Below are positions 1-11,424 of a stretch of 64,000 nucleotides of DNA, piece after piece. The position numbers and the translations under genes are program-made. The number at the start of each line of letters is the position of its first letter. The stretch's first letter is position 1. This stretch comes from Panicum virgatum (taxonomy: Eukaryota > Streptophyta > Magnoliopsida > Poales > Poaceae): the NCBI RefSeq assembly GCF_016808335.1, contig NC_053149.1, positions 33,198,087-33,262,086 on the forward strand, given 5' to 3'. The notes beneath the pieces were generated by a model. The model saw only the letters and a list, made by a program, of their open reading frames with translations. It was not told the origin of the DNA and ran no database searches.

Positions 1-1250
1 TGCTCATTTCTTTCTCTCTCCGTTTTCCTCTTTTCTCCTGCTCGTGATTGCAGAGGAAGCGTGGGAAGAGACCTGCCATCACCGCATTGTGCAATAAAAG
101 GGGTGAGGGGAAAAATCGAACTGCCCCCTCGATTTCCACGGGAAGGATCATTACGATACCTTGTGTAAAACGCCGAACCCGCCGGGGCAGGGACCCACGG
201 ACCGAGCAAGATGCGGCCCATCGGGAATCGCGCCGAATAGCTCAATCGACTGTTTTGCCCCATGTAAGTGGGGATCCGGGCCCAAAATGGACCTGGCGGG
301 CCCAATAACTCCTCAAGGTTCGAAAGCCGGCCCAGCTGTGGGCTTGAGGCTGCCCAATGCTCCAACTGAGTGAAGGGAAATGACGGATGGACCCCCGGCG
401 GCCATTACCCGGACACCCAAAGGGTGATATAGGCTTCCAGATTTGCATCTATGTCTTGATCAGATCCTAACCTGTGTTTTCCTCCAAAGGAAGGCAGCGA
501 GCCGCTGGGGTCGGGCGAGCGACCCCGGTAACTGTGACAGTCGGGACATCAAGAGCTTCTGGGGTCAGTCACAAACCGACTCAGTCTGACGCCCCCCACC
601 CCCCCTCCCCCCCCCCCCGCACGGGGTCGGGGCTCCACTTAGACATGCCCGCTAACAGTTCCATGAGCACCGTACTTCGACCCCCGACGGAAAGTGCAGT
701 TCGGTTCGGCTCTCCCACTTCGAGGAAAAGAAGTGTGTGGCAGAGTTAATCAGAATAAAGTCGAAACGGCCCCTGGTCGGCATCTTAATCGAACGGGAGC
801 CTGGGGGTCGGCATCGCAAGAAGAGAACCAAGACGAGATCGCACAATGGGCAGGGTCAGCTCGCCCGACCCCACGAACCGGCCTAGAAGGGTCAGACACG
901 GGAGCAGAAAACAAGACAAACAAGGTCAGTTCACACCCATACGACGAAAGGGAAGTAAAACTTGACAATAATTTACATACTAATGCTCCAACGGATTACA
1001 CAAATGTCTGATGATTAGAAAGACCATGCAGGGTCTTGCAGAAACAGCAAAAGCAGGATGCCCATGAAGCAAAATGCCTGCGCCTATCTGGAGGCATGCA
1101 GCGCACGGGACCAAGGCCCGCAAGGAGGTGCTGGATCCAGGGTTCATGGCCACAGCATGGACCTTTGGCCAGCAGTTCCTCTTCACGCAGTGCTGGTCAT
1201 CCCGGCGTCGCCCAGGGACCCCCCGCAGCCGACGGGTCGGGCGCGCCCTG
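1..1250. other. Non-coding interior of the Tat-like element
   Basis: This stretch lies left of the antisense ORF and is GC-rich, with a C-homopolymer tract near 595-620. Several overlapping frames are open but share no recognisable domain and look like chance frames in GC-rich DNA. I see no RT or integrase motif, so pol must lie further left if the element is complete. Confidence 0.45.
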
Positions 1251-1919
1251 TTAGGCGCCGCCGCACCCGCCACCGCCCGCCTGCCAAAGAAGCTCGGTGT
1301 TGTCAACCTCGGCAATGATGTGGGTGGCGATGAGCCCGAAGTCGCCAGCAAGTGAGTCACGCTCCGCCGTGGTCGTAAGCAGCGGCAGCCTGGGGCTCAG
1401 CTGGCGAAAGTCCTGGCCGAACATAAGCTGCGCCGCGGTGAGTGCCAGGGCTGCCCCACGGTGAGCGCCAAGGCTCATAGCCCTCCACATGGGACGGCTC
1501 TCTAGGTTGTCGAAGCGGAGCCCTATGTTTGCGATCCCATGGCGGGCCGTGGCGAGGTCGCTCTCCAGATCCTCCGCCTTGGCGCGGGACTTGACAGCCT
1601 CACCCTGTGCTTTCTTCGCCATCTTTGAGAGGGTCGTGAGGGTGGTCTCTTGGTCAGCGTTGAAGGCACGCAGTCGGCTAACCTCCAATGTTGAGACGGA
1701 GTAGCGCTCGTAGGCCTCGGCGAGGTCCCGTACCAGGTCACGAATGTCCAAGCGGGGGCCCTCGTCGGAGTCCGCCAATGATGGTGAAGATGGCGACCGG
1801 GCCCTGGGGCGGGAGGACGGATTCGCCCCCATCCTCGGGATCGCCAGAGCCAGCGACGCGCCAGTGGAAGATCTGGTTCTGGGAGGAGAGACGTGGCCGC
1901 GTCCTCCCATGCTCCCCAT
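1251..1919 (-). CDS. Antisense coiled-coil ORF of the Tat-like element
   Basis: The frame runs antisense to its host element. An open frame extends to about 1973, but its first codons come from the Athila LTR end; in-frame ATGs are at 1919 and 1910, and I chose 1919. The protein of about 222 residues begins with a Ser/Pro/Arg-rich segment. A long Glu/Lys/Ala-rich heptad region follows (starting near LDIRDLVRDLAEAYERYS), typical of a coiled coil, then a hydrophobic stretch and a Gly-rich tail ending in a stop at 1251. Grass Tat elements are known to carry antisense ORFs between pol and the 3' LTR, often with coiled coils and of unknown function. A TATA box in the same antisense direction is at 42233-42240, across the Athila-1 insertion, so this copy has been cut from its own promoter. 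Function unknown. Confidence 0.55.
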   Translation of the reverse strand: MGSMGGRGHVSPPRTRSSTGASLALAIPRMGANPSSRPRARSPSSPSLADSDEGPRLDIRDLVRDLAEAYERYSVSTLEVSRLRAFNADQETTLTTLSKMAKKAQGEAVKSRAKAEDLESDLATARHGIANIGLRFDNLESRPMWRAMSLGAHRGAALALTAAQLMFGQDFRQLSPRLPLLTTTAERDSLAGDFGLIATHIIAEVDNTELLWQAGGGGCGGA

Positions 1920-1959
1920 GCAAATGCGTTTGTTCCATGTCTTGAGGTAGGAGATTGCA

Positions 1960-1964
1960 GGGAG
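1960..1964. repeat. Target-site duplication of Athila-1, left copy (GGGAG)
   Basis: GGGAG immediately precedes the LTR terminus TGTTGACA at 1965 and recurs right after the other LTR terminus at 42170-42174. Confidence 0.9.
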
Positions 1965-3567
1965 TGTTGACACTTCTTAGCGCAATCACTAGGAATGGTT
2001 AATTCTTAGCAACAGCGCCAGAAATGCCTGTTGGCAGTCCTTAGTGCAATCACTAGAAATGAGGGTGCCGAACCCATCCTAGCAACTGCACCCAAGGGGT
2101 GCCACTCTCGTGGTATAATCAATACGATTACAGATGGATCTGCAAGCAAACAGATATACCGTTGTAGCATTTCACCCGGAGAGTAAGGGTATCGTCATTT
2201 ATTTGTGTCCCAAAGGATGGCAGCGGCAAAGGTATTGTACTCAACATTAACCATGACATTGTGCCTCAAGCAATAGGCAATGCTCTAACAGGGGTAAGTC
2301 CAAGTAAAGAATAAGCATGGGTAATGCGACACAGCACACATCCACACTCCAAGAGGAAGGAATAAAGGAGAGAAACTATAAAACAAAGAACTACGCTATC
2401 CTACATCAAGTCAGCTGGAGCTTAGGCTAGGTTAGGTGTCCTAGTGCTTCTATCCAAAGCTGGGGTCATGTTAGATCATGGTTAGGACTGCAGGTGCCAG
2501 GAAAATGGGATAGCGGGGAGAAGGTTCCGTACCGGATTACATGCAGTCCCGTTACCTCTTTGCATGAACTCCTACACCGAACCCGAATGTCGGGGAGTAC
2601 GGTAAACGCAACACCGCTATTACGCTGGACGGATAGGGCTGTCACCACCTGCCGTCTACCCCAGTCACACCGTGGAGCATGGTCATATCCGAAGGATCCC
2701 GCATACCCGAGCACCACGCTCATGTATGAAGTCACTACTCTAGTGCCCCCAGGTCTCCCACAATTCGGATGGACGGTTAAAACACTAGAGCAAGCCCGAA
2801 AGCACAACGAACCTCTATCCGTACCCGGATCATCTGGCCTAACCAAAACCGTAGCATAACTTATGAACGATCTAAGCATGGATTGATAAACTATCAAGAT
2901 AGTAAAGCAACCATGGCAGAACTCTATATTATGAATAGACATCTGACAAGTCGGATACAAAGCCATACCAGGAGCCGAGGATTGCTCAACGACCCCAAGG
3001 ACGACTTGCTCGCTAAAGAGAACTAGCCTAGCTCCACTACCTAGCTAAGAGAGCAAGAGAGAGGAGAGCCTTCTTGGAGAGAATGGAATGAAGTGTGTCT
3101 GTGTGTCTGTTGAGAGGGGGGGAGAGAGGCCCTATTTATACTACTTGGAGGTCGGTTTCCCGCCAACGCATATATGGAAGGTGATCAGGTGCCTTGGCCG
3201 TGACTCCTCCTCGAGATGCACCTGGATGCATTGCAGGCCAGGTTCGGCCGACCCTAGGGGTCGGCCGACCCCACCTGTCAGCCGTTCGTGCTGATCCTTT
3301 GCTGGGTGGTTGATTCGTTGGATCTTATCCTTATCCTCTAGTGCATCTTGCGTGGAGGCCCCGTTTCCTCTAACATGTGGGCCCTCTTAATAAGGGTGTG
3401 ACGCCGGATGCGATATTCTGCGTAGTTATGTCGTCTGCTGTGTGTTTTCGTCTTATTCCGCTCTTGCTCATCTGAAATGTACAAAACTCGAAAACAATTG
3501 TGGAGCGAGGTTAGTGATACAAACAACATGTAGTATGGGTGAAAATGGCACTTAAGCACCATCAACA
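1965..3567 (-). repeat. Athila-1 3' LTR (copy A)
   Basis: The repeat is 1603 bp with TGTTG...CAACA termini. On the minus strand a TATA box lies at 3140-3132 and a perfect 16-bp palindrome GGGGTCGGCCGACCCC sits about 117 bp upstream of it at 3257-3272. A TG-rich tract (3095-3112) follows the TATA box. Close to the low-coordinate end the LTR repeats its own terminus together with half a primer-binding-like block (AACAGCGCCAGAAATGC at 2011-2027). Copies B and C are homologous. Confidence 0.9.
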
Positions 3568-3580
3568 ACTCCCCCAAGCT
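3568..3580 (-). other. Polypurine tract of Athila-1
   Basis: On the minus strand AGCTTGGGGGAGT directly precedes the LTR start at 3567, the expected position for plus-strand priming. Confidence 0.75.
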
Positions 3581-4190
3581 AGCCCTTTGCTCGTCCCGAG
3601 TAAAGTTTTAGACTTAGGATGTTGATCAGGAGTTGCTGCAATGTTGCATTCCTGACTTATGCCCAAGGCACAACCGAGTGTTCTTACCTTTATTCTGAAT
3701 AAGTTGGCCTTGTTCGCACCTTTTACCTTACTCCTATGGGGCTTATAGCATCATCCTCATCTTTGGCGGTTGAGGGTCAGAACGGATTGTAGAGTACCAC
3801 TTACCACTCCTTTGTTCAACCGTCAATCCGGAAGTTTTTATAAAGTTTTTGAAAACAAATATTGTAGTTCCTCGGGTGATCTCTCGGATTGCTCAAATGT
3901 GTTCCATTCCTCACCAAGGCCTTTTTATGTGCCTTTGTTTTTTTATCCTACTTCTAATGGCTCTTTTTGGTGGATCTGTAGGTATGGAGGATATAATGGC
4001 AAACTTGCTTCCCATATTTCGCTAAGTCAAAGACCGGATCAAAAGGAGAAACAAGTCATAAGCCTTGATCAAGATGTGCAAGTGTGTGGATATTTTTGGT
4101 GGATGGTGGATGAAACTCCTTTATATGATTTCTCTCTCCCTTGTAATATATTTGGTATGGGCTATATTTGCTTCCCCCCCATTTTTTTTT

Positions 4191-4323
4191 GGGAAAATTC
4201 GATTCATGCCACCACAACTCCGTGAAATTGGGTGTCATGTTGAAAATCATGCCACTTAATGGCATGATTTTCAACATGAGATCCAATTTCAAGAAATTGG
4301 AGTGGCATGGATCCAACTGACCC
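4191..4323. repeat. Fold-back / MITE-like hairpin of 133 bp
   Basis: Two 54-nt arms (4201-4254 and 4260-4313) are inverted repeats with about 46 of 54 positions paired and a 5-nt loop CTTAA. The outer bases are GGG...CCC, and T-runs flank both sides (9 T left, 8 T right), which could be a target duplication of Mutator-like length or just low complexity. No coding capacity. It is either a short MITE or a local inverted duplication. Confidence 0.6.
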
Positions 4324-4331
4324 TTTTTTTT

Positions 4332-4446
4332 GACACACCTTGTGGGTGTGTGGCACACCTTCTTTGGGTATGCATCTTTTCTCTTTTTCTTTTTTTTGAT
4401 ATGCCTTGTGGGCATGTGGCATACCTTCTTCGGGTATGCATCTTTT
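4332..4446. repeat. Imperfect tandem duplication, two units
   Basis: A unit beginning ACACACCTTGTGGGTGTG is repeated about 70 bp later as ATATGCCTTGTGGGCATG, each ending GGGTATGCATCTTT and followed by a pyrimidine run. Confidence 0.6.
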
Positions 4447-5580
4447 TATTTCTTTTTGTATAGCCCATACATCATGATGATAACTTTGGAGAGAGATAAA
4501 CATGGTACAACTTGGAGTTTTATTTGTGGATGAATGGGGGATGTACTTGCTATCTTCTAGGTGAAGTATAGCATGTGAGTGGACGTGTACGTGATCTTGA
4601 TCATGGGCGTATGAAGTGATTCTCACAAAGGGTCACAACAATTTGACAAAGCTCAATGAGAAGACAAGTTGCATATGTAGAAAAGGCTTTTCAAACTTGT
4701 AACTCATATGGCTCTGGATATGAATTGCGAATCACCGAGGAACTTTATTCTATTTTTGTATTTTTGAAAAGAAATACTTCGGATATCAAGCATCACGTAG
4801 GAGAAGATCATAGCAACATTTTTCAGCCATATTACCCACAACAACCTAGATCCGAATTTTGCTTTTCGCTACCCACAAGTTTCAAGCTTAAGGTTTGAAC
4901 ATCTAGCCACCAAACTCAGAACTTAGGGAGAGCACAAGGTTGTAATTAGGCATATGAAAGGAACTAATAGAGCAACTATTCATCATCTCAATAAGGAAAA
5001 ACTACACATGCTTACTACACATACTGGAAAGCAAGTAAATATTTTTAGGTTTTTAAAAGTTTTGCCAATTTTTATTTGATTTTAGTTATGCAAATTTTTA
5101 TGGATTTTTAGAATTTTGCAAATTTTTGTTTGGTTTCATGCAAGGTTTTGGAAAGCGGTAAAGGTAGAGTTTGATACAAGGTACCTCTCATGGGGGTCCT
5201 CCCCCTAGCTAGCTTCAGGCTCACAACTACTGGTTGGGATTAAACCCAGCCCAACGGTAGTAGGCCCTCCACTCCTCCTTGGATTGCTGCTGTTGCTGCT
5301 CAAGATTGCGGATCCTCTCGCCTGTGTATCGCTGCTAGTTCTGTGTTGACACGATGTGCTGGCCCAGCGACTCGTCGATGTTGGTGGTGCGCAAGTTCAA
5401 CTCGCCCATCTGCCGAGTCAGAGTGGCAAAACCTCTGGACGAAACTGTACGTCGCGGGGGACCACTGGAGCTGGAACTAGTGGACCGGTGCCCTAAGGCC
5501 TGCTGTGCCCACTCGGTGGAGCTGGCACTCTGCCATGACGAACCTCCAGCCTCACATTGCTGTGGTTGAGGCTGAGGTTG

Positions 5581-6741
5581 CTACTGCATGAATTCCTCCC
5601 TTCTGGCCCTGCTTCTTGTAACCCTGCCAGGAAGACCAGAAACACTATGCCGGCGGCTCTCCTCTTGTGGAACAAGAGGGATGGTTAGCGAACGGCAGTT
5701 ATACAAATGATATCCCGCATTTGGCAATAGGATTTGATTTGTATAACCAAGCGAAAAGAAAATCAAGGAGTCATCCGGGCCTTTCTTGAGCGTGTGGCCT
5801 TGAACTAAGTACGCCTCATCGATCATAACATGGGGCTCCTCAATGAAAGGAACGGGGATCCCATCTAAGATTCCCATGTTTGATGCGATGCGGGTAACCA
5901 AAGAAGTACATTCAATAGGACCCGTCATCCGAAAATTTGTGAGCCATTGCTTAACCATTGCTTGTGCGGGGGAGATTCAGATCTTGTTGACCATGGCGTA
6001 TAATATCATCAACTCATCATTGCGCACTGGTCGTGGATCATCTCTTGGAAAGAGAGTGATAGCCACCCACTTGTGCATCAAACAAAGAGTCGGATTTTGA
6101 ATGTCATTGCAACGAGGTGCAAACTTGCCATGAACAACTTGACCCGAAATCAAACCCCAAAACTCATGTCGATCAAAACCGCGGCAAGCTTTTGCAAGGA
6201 AAACTGGCAAGCGCACGCTAAAACCAAGGAGGTGACTGAAATTTCTCCAATTAAAATAGCATTCAACTCCAAAAAGTCGGAAAGAAACACCATCGTCCAC
6301 CTCCCGAAGAGTGCAAAGAAACTGGATGGTGAGAAGACGAGAACCATTCTCCTCAATGGGCACAAAACCATCCCATCCAACCGCATGCCAAACACGAGCG
6401 AAGTCAACGTCCATACATGTTTTTTCGAGAAGGTCTGGATCGAAGGCTCTGGTATGACCAAAGCTTCGATTCTTGATCATGGCGTAGGCTTGACACTCGC
6501 GGTTGTCTTGCAAGTCGAGGTACGGTGCATCATCTTCATCTATTCCCATGTCCTCGGCTTGCGGTTCTTCAGCTTGCTCCTCTATTTGTTCCTCCTGTTC
6601 GTTTTGCTCATAGTCCATCGTGGTCGGCGTTGGTGTAGGTTTGAGGGAATGACGGGAGCTCAACCCACTCCGTGAATGAGATAAGCTTGACCCTGTCATC
6701 TTCTTGATAGCTTTGGAAAGTTTCCGACCTACACCCTTCAT
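5581..6741 (-). pseudogene. ATHILA-ORF1-like protein of Athila-1, one internal stop
   Basis: The frame opens at ATG 6741 (MKGVGRKLSKAIKKMTG) and runs to 5581 with a single in-frame TGA at 5979-5977, so it is broken but not shifted. A basic N-terminus and an acidic Glu/Gln-rich linker (EQNEQEEQIEEQAEE) lead into a globular region. That region contains FARVWHAVGWDGF, LCTLREVDDG, FSHLLGFS and DRHEFWGLISG, the pattern I associate with the ATHILA ORF-1 family found in Athila retrotransposons downstream of gag-pol. The C-terminal part carries a second globular stretch and a Ser/Arg-rich tail. It has been discussed as an envelope-like position in Athila elements, but I see no signal peptide or clear membrane anchor. 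The family assignment is from motif recall; function unknown. Confidence 0.65.
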
Positions 6742-7040
6742 GCTTGCAAAAAGAATGAACAAGAACGAACGAGAACAACTCGATTCGGGTTACGTTAGTG
6801 AAATGAAAATGAAACTCTTACCCGAAAGTTGTTCCTCCAATTATGTAATTAATCTTGCAGCAAAGAATTGAGAGAGAGTGTGTTCTTGCAATCAAACTTA
6901 AGCCAAAATCCAAAGGAAACCCGAGCAAGAATGTGTGAGAGGGAGTGAGAGTGGAGAGAGTGAGCATGAGAGCTCATCACCCCTCTCTCGGCCTCTATTT
7001 GAAGGAAACTGGGCAACTGCACCCAAGGAGGAGCCAGGCA
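6742..7040 (-). other. Athila-1 spacer upstream of the ORF1-like gene
   Basis: Non-coding; matches 46125-46400 of Athila-2 in order and orientation (shared GAAAGTTGTTCCTCC and GAGAGGGAG blocks), which ties the two elements to one family. Homology ends at about 7040, where LTR I sequence begins. Confidence 0.7.
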
Positions 7041-10000
7041 TAATGGTCAGGAAGCCCGCTGCAGAGGCCGCCGCCCTCCCCTCGCGCGCGCCCGAGCACT
7101 ACAAATACCCCAGAAACCGATTCCTGTCGCCCTTTTGCTCTCTCCTCACTTCCACGCCACAGAACGCCACCGCCGCTCCACCCCGGATGCCGGCAAGCTT
7201 GACGCCGCCGCGGAGCCGCCTCACCGCCGCTCCTCCGCCCGTGCTAACCCCCTAGCGAGCTCCGCCGTGACCCCACGCAGCTCCTAGACCACTTCCCCTC
7301 TCCCAACCCTCACCGGAGTCACCCCGCCGCCGTTCTCCTCCGCCGCAGACCCGCCCTGCTCTGTCGAGCCGCCGCCTCCGAGCCCCTCCCCGCACCCCTA
7401 GACCACCCAGAGGTGCGCCTTGAACCCGTGAAACTCCCACACCCCTTCACCCTCGCCGCCGGTGAGCCCCTCGCCGGGAAACGGCCGGTCAACAACCGCC
7501 TCCCATCTCTGACCCGGCCCAGGGACCTCGGGTTGAAAGGAAAGAAAACCCAGGGGGTTATTTGAATAGGCCTAGACTCAGTTGAATAGTGCCACCAAGG
7601 ACTCCTTTGTAATTTTTGCAGTGAACTTTGAAATTCCATATAAATTCGTAGAAATTTCGTAAAATAGCAAATCTTGACGTTTTGGAATCCTTGAGAGTAG
7701 CTCTTTGCATTAGAACCATAATATGCTAGGTGTTTGTTGCAAGTTTTTGCTGTGTAAATGGTTTTGTGTCACTAGGTAAATAAAGACTAGTTATTTAATC
7801 TTTTTCTTATCTGATGATTGAAAGCTTGTCTTGCTTTGAAATTTTTATGGTAGTTTACTCATGTGACACTAGTTTTGTTATAAAAGTTTCGTGCTCAGTT
7901 CTCATTTGTAGCTTTTTATTTATTTTAATCTTTGTTTAGTAGAATTTATTTATGATAAATAGTTTATTTTCATTATAAATCATGAATATATTCTTGAGTG
8001 TTCATCTGGAGTATCTTAGCGTTTCTTGGAAGTTTGAGCATCAGTTAATGGATAGATCAGGAGCTAAAAATAAATCTTGCTAATCTGTTGTCTGTTTTGT
8101 TTATTTTCTCATATTTATTTATTTGTAGATAAAATCATGAAAAATTCACAGTAGCTAAATCATCCCTGTTTAGGCCTACTGTTAATTTTTGAGCTTCTTT
8201 TTTGCTTCAGTTTGACCTGTATAATTCAAACTTGTTCTAGGTGTTGTCTGAATGAATGATTTGTTGTGAATAAATGGCCACATGTTTTATTATTATTTTT
8301 ACAGGGTAGCTTAGTCTGTTCATGTTATATTTAGGGTAATTTTTGATAAATTTACTTATGTTTGTGCTTTGAGTTGTTAATTTATTAGCAAGCCTTGGTT
8401 TGATTGCTATAGGAATCAACCACCACTTACTTTATGAAGTTAGTATAGCTTTCTTGTGCTGTTGATCATGATGCCTTGTGTAGTTAGATTTGTTATTTAA
8501 CTACTCTATAAATGATTGCCCATGTGTGTTGTTAATTCTGTTCTTACATTTCATATAGATACGACTGCCTTATCGGATGGGACGTACGAGCTAATCCCGG
8601 AGTCTGACGGAGGTGATCTCGAAGCTCAAGTGAACGCCGCGGAACTAACTGAAGCCCCGAACCAAATTTCGGAAGAGCCTAGAGCTGAAATAGTTAACGA
8701 CTACCGAGAAGGCAATCCCCGGACATAACCTATACTTCAAATTATTATCATTTACTGTTATTATTACTTGTGCATTTACAGTTCTTAGGTTTTGAATTGA
8801 AACCCTAGATGTATGATCCTAGGAACCTATGTACTGAACACTAGACCTGAATTCGACTACTTGCTAAGCTTATAGGACCGGTAAAAGTCGAGTGATTGCC
8901 TGTCACTCGCGAGCTTTATAGGAATTGCTTGTTTACTTTCTGTTATCAATGTAAGGACGACAGACGGGGTTGTGTTCGATAACATGACCTTATGTGAGAC
9001 CCCGTCTGTGTTGATGAACTTGTTAAGGTCGCGGTGTGTGGTAGTGGTGGTTAAGTTTTTGAAAGTACTAGCCACATGCCGTAAATATTGTACACGGCAA
9101 GCCTAGTAGCCGATTGGACCGGGGAGTGGATATACCTCCCACTCTCTCTTAGGGATAGGTTTTATTTTATGTTGCGCAACACTACGACTTCTAGGGACAA
9201 GGTTCGGCCTTGGAGCCCTGTAGTTGGGGAGAGTAGCACTATCCACAAGCCGGAAAGAAAGGTCAACGGTTGTTTGGAAACGACCCGACCGTGTTCCAAA
9301 CGTGTGTGTTAGGTTTGTCTGGCCAGGTTAAATTTCGATTCAGAATCGTCCGCCTCTCACGATGAAATAAGACTGCTTGATCCCTTTGCCACACAGAGTA
9401 ATAAGAGCAACAATATATTTATCAATCTTGATGTTTGCTTAGTTTTCTACCATGATTGGATAGTAGTTGCTTACATAGAATGGTTAATCAACTAGAATCT
9501 TGAAAGTTAAAACTTGAAAGTAAGGACCTACTCTTTATTGCTTTTCAGCAAAAAGGAAATACCAGAGCCTCACAAACCTTGCATAGTCTAGCTATAGTGG
9601 GCTACTTATACAAGTTGACGGTTAAGTCTTGCTGAGTATTAGAATACTCAGCCTTACTGTTGAAAACTTTTTCAGGTATGAGTTTTGAGGAGCAAATCGC
9701 TAGCTTGACCTATCCTTGCTCGTTGCCTCCTGGCTGGTCCGTAGAGTGGGATACGTCTTCGGCCGGCAATGACTATGACGAGTGATACCATGCTTGGGCT
9801 AGCCTGGTATTCTTTTGCGACATGTTGTAGCCGTCGTGTTTTATCTTCCGCTGTCTAAACTCTGAACTTATAGTTATGGCTTGTATAACTGCTTTACTTA
9901 AGTTGGTTTTGTAATAATGGTTTGAACTAGTTTGTAATCAATACTATGTCTGTGTTGTAAAATGGTGGTTGTAATATCTCTGGACTCGCCTTCGTGCGGG

Positions 10001-10152
10001 GTATGCTTGTTCGATCCGAGAACCGGTGGTTGTATCGGGACGTTACCCGACAGACCAAGAATTGTTCCATTTGAAGTGCGTTTGAGCTAGTGTTGCCTTT
10101 ATGGTGATGCCCTGCGCATTTGAGCCGGGATAATTCAGGTGGTTCTGCCACA
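7041..10152 (+). repeat. Tekay-I 5' LTR, left-truncated
   Basis: It corresponds to 20289-22757 of the 3' LTR and ends TTCTGCCACA just before the primer binding site. A TATA-like box TACAAATA is at 7101-7108. Unlike the 3' LTR it retains about 0.6 kb around 8970-9575. It contains the two conserved exons described separately. The left boundary with Athila DNA lies at a shared AAGCCC, suggesting a microhomology deletion. Confidence 0.85.
8559..9785 (+). CDS. LTR-encoded spliced ORF, exons 2 and 3 (Tekay-I 5' LTR)
   Basis: Exon 2 (8559-8711) follows an acceptor-like CATATAG and ends AAG before GCAATC, a GC-type donor. Exon 3 (about 9677-9785) follows TTTTTCAG and ends in TGA. Joining them keeps one frame: exon 2 encodes SDGTYELIPESDGG and an acidic stretch, exon 3 encodes ASLTYPCSLPPGWSVEWD then a short tail and stop. 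The same two exons, same phases and same site types occur in the Tekay-II LTRs, where nucleotide differences in exon 3 fall mostly on third codon positions. A first exon is probably the GC-rich block ending at the GT donor at 7462, whose phase fits, but I cannot fix its start. I recognise no known domain. It may be a captured host fragment or an LTR-specific protein. Confidence 0.5.
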
Positions 10153-10154
10153 GC

Positions 10155-10172
10155 TGGTATCAGAGCTGCAAG
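10155..10172 (+). other. Primer binding site of Tekay-I (tRNA-Met type)
   Basis: TGGTATCAGAGC begins 2 bases after the LTR terminus at 10152 and is the standard complement of the 3' end of plant initiator tRNA-Met. Confidence 0.85.
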
Positions 10173-11424
10173 TGTACACCAGAGATGTTGGAACCTTAAA
10201 AATCGTTTTCCGTATAAAATTGGACCAACAAGGTATTTCGGAAAACTACGTTGGATTCGTTAAGGGTTGTGCATAGAACGTAAAGTCCTAGGGAATTTAC
10301 GGGAATTATTTGGTGGCTATTTATGTATGGTTTATATTATCTGACTTCCAGCACTTTACATTTTGTCAAACCATACTCACAAGCAACTCTTAATTCCTGT
10401 AACGACGCACCTACATGAGGTAAGAAGGTAAGGATCCTCAGTCAGCTAAGGGAGTATGACCTTCCCGTCGGTGATGCAAGCCGAACGCTGCCCTCAAGCA
10501 GTGGCTTACTTGAGGTGCTCCCAATATACCAACTATTAGTTGACTATATTGGAAGTAAAGTGTACTCAGTCAGCTGAGGGAGTCTGACCTTCCCGTCGGC
10601 GATGCGAACCAAACGCTGCGCTCAAGCAGTGACCTACTTGAGCTATTGCCAATATACCGATCTCGGTCGACTATATTGGGAGTAAAGGAACTCGTGAATA
10701 TGCCACTGAGTAGCGTATGTTAACGTTGGCCATACAGCGGAAATTGCATGGCTGCCGCCTCTATAGTGAGCGGTAATGTTTGGGAACGCTTTCATGAGTG
10801 CTGGCATGAAAGGTTCAATGTATATATATATATGTTATGTCAGTCTTCTGCAGGTATACTAACCGCGATTCGATAAGTTAAGAACGGTTAGAATGTATCG
10901 ACTAGCTATATAGGGAGAGCCGTATCTATGTTATACCACCGTGCTAACCACGTAAGCCCAACGATAGTTGGCAACTGTTTATCTTGTGAGGACGGTCAGG
11001 ACGTGCATGCATATCTGGTTGATGTTTGATTGGTTTCTAATATTTGAAGTTGTTACATGAGCTTTTTAAGGAATTTCTAGTATGAATCCTCATAGATAAG
11101 TTTTAGTGTGCTTAAACCATGAGTGAGTTAAATTTTGATTCTAGGAGCATGCTTGTTAAAATGCTTAGACTTTCTTGGGTGAAAAAAGATGGTTTTGAGT
11201 CATGCCTTCATTCTAAGCCCCATCTTGTTGTTATAAGGATCTTTTCATTCCTTAGAATCTCAAATGATGAACCAGTACCAATTGTGGTTTATTATTTTTT
11301 GAGTTTGTAACCATATCATATTTTGAACTAGAATCACATTTGCTTTACCGCAGTCTTCTTAAAGCCTTATTTGAGAAGTCTTGAGATAATCGTATTACTC
11401 ACATTTGAATCCTTTTTGGTTCAG
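10173..11424 (+). other. Tekay-I leader
   Basis: Non-coding leader between primer binding site and ORF0. It contains a 128-bp block present twice in tandem and a later AT-rich stretch ending in TTCAG directly before the ORF0 ATG, an acceptor-like context. Confidence 0.65.
10437..10692 (+). repeat. Tandem duplication of a conserved leader block
   Basis: Units start at 10437 and 10565 (CTCAGTCAGCT...). Each holds a GTCAG...CTGAC stem around a purine-rich loop followed by CTTCCCGTCGG, in unit 2 GTCAGCTGAGGGAGTCTGAC; in unit 1 two bases differ (TAAG, TATGAC). The Tekay-II leader has the same block once, at 26333. Confidence 0.8.

Larger units (their letters stand above)
3581..5580 (-). other. 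Non-coding 3' interior of Athila-1
   Basis: About 2 kb between the ORF1-like gene and the polypurine tract with no convincing coding frame. It holds an inserted fold-back element (4191-4323) and an imperfect tandem duplication (4332-4446). The part next to the polypurine tract resembles the equivalent part of the Athila-like copy at 61094 onward, including a shared CTTTGCTCGTC-like block and an ATCAGGAGTTGC block. Confidence 0.6.

Noticed and set aside
2494..2859. 121-residue plus-strand frame in LTR A with a plausible start.
   Set aside because: Antisense to the LTR promoter, shared only with the recent copy B in part, truncated there at residue 100, no domain.
2466..2966. 166-residue minus-strand frame in Athila LTR A, also open in LTR B (41024-41524).
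   Set aside because: The two LTRs are recent copies, so shared openness is expected; the frame is broken in copy C, and no domain or start context supports coding.
6073..6675. 200-residue plus-strand frame.
   Set aside because: It is the complementary shadow of the ATHILA-ORF1-like gene on the minus strand.
10437..10692. Two-unit repeat considered as a CRISPR-like array.
   Set aside because: Only two long units, no spacers, inside a plant retrotransposon leader.
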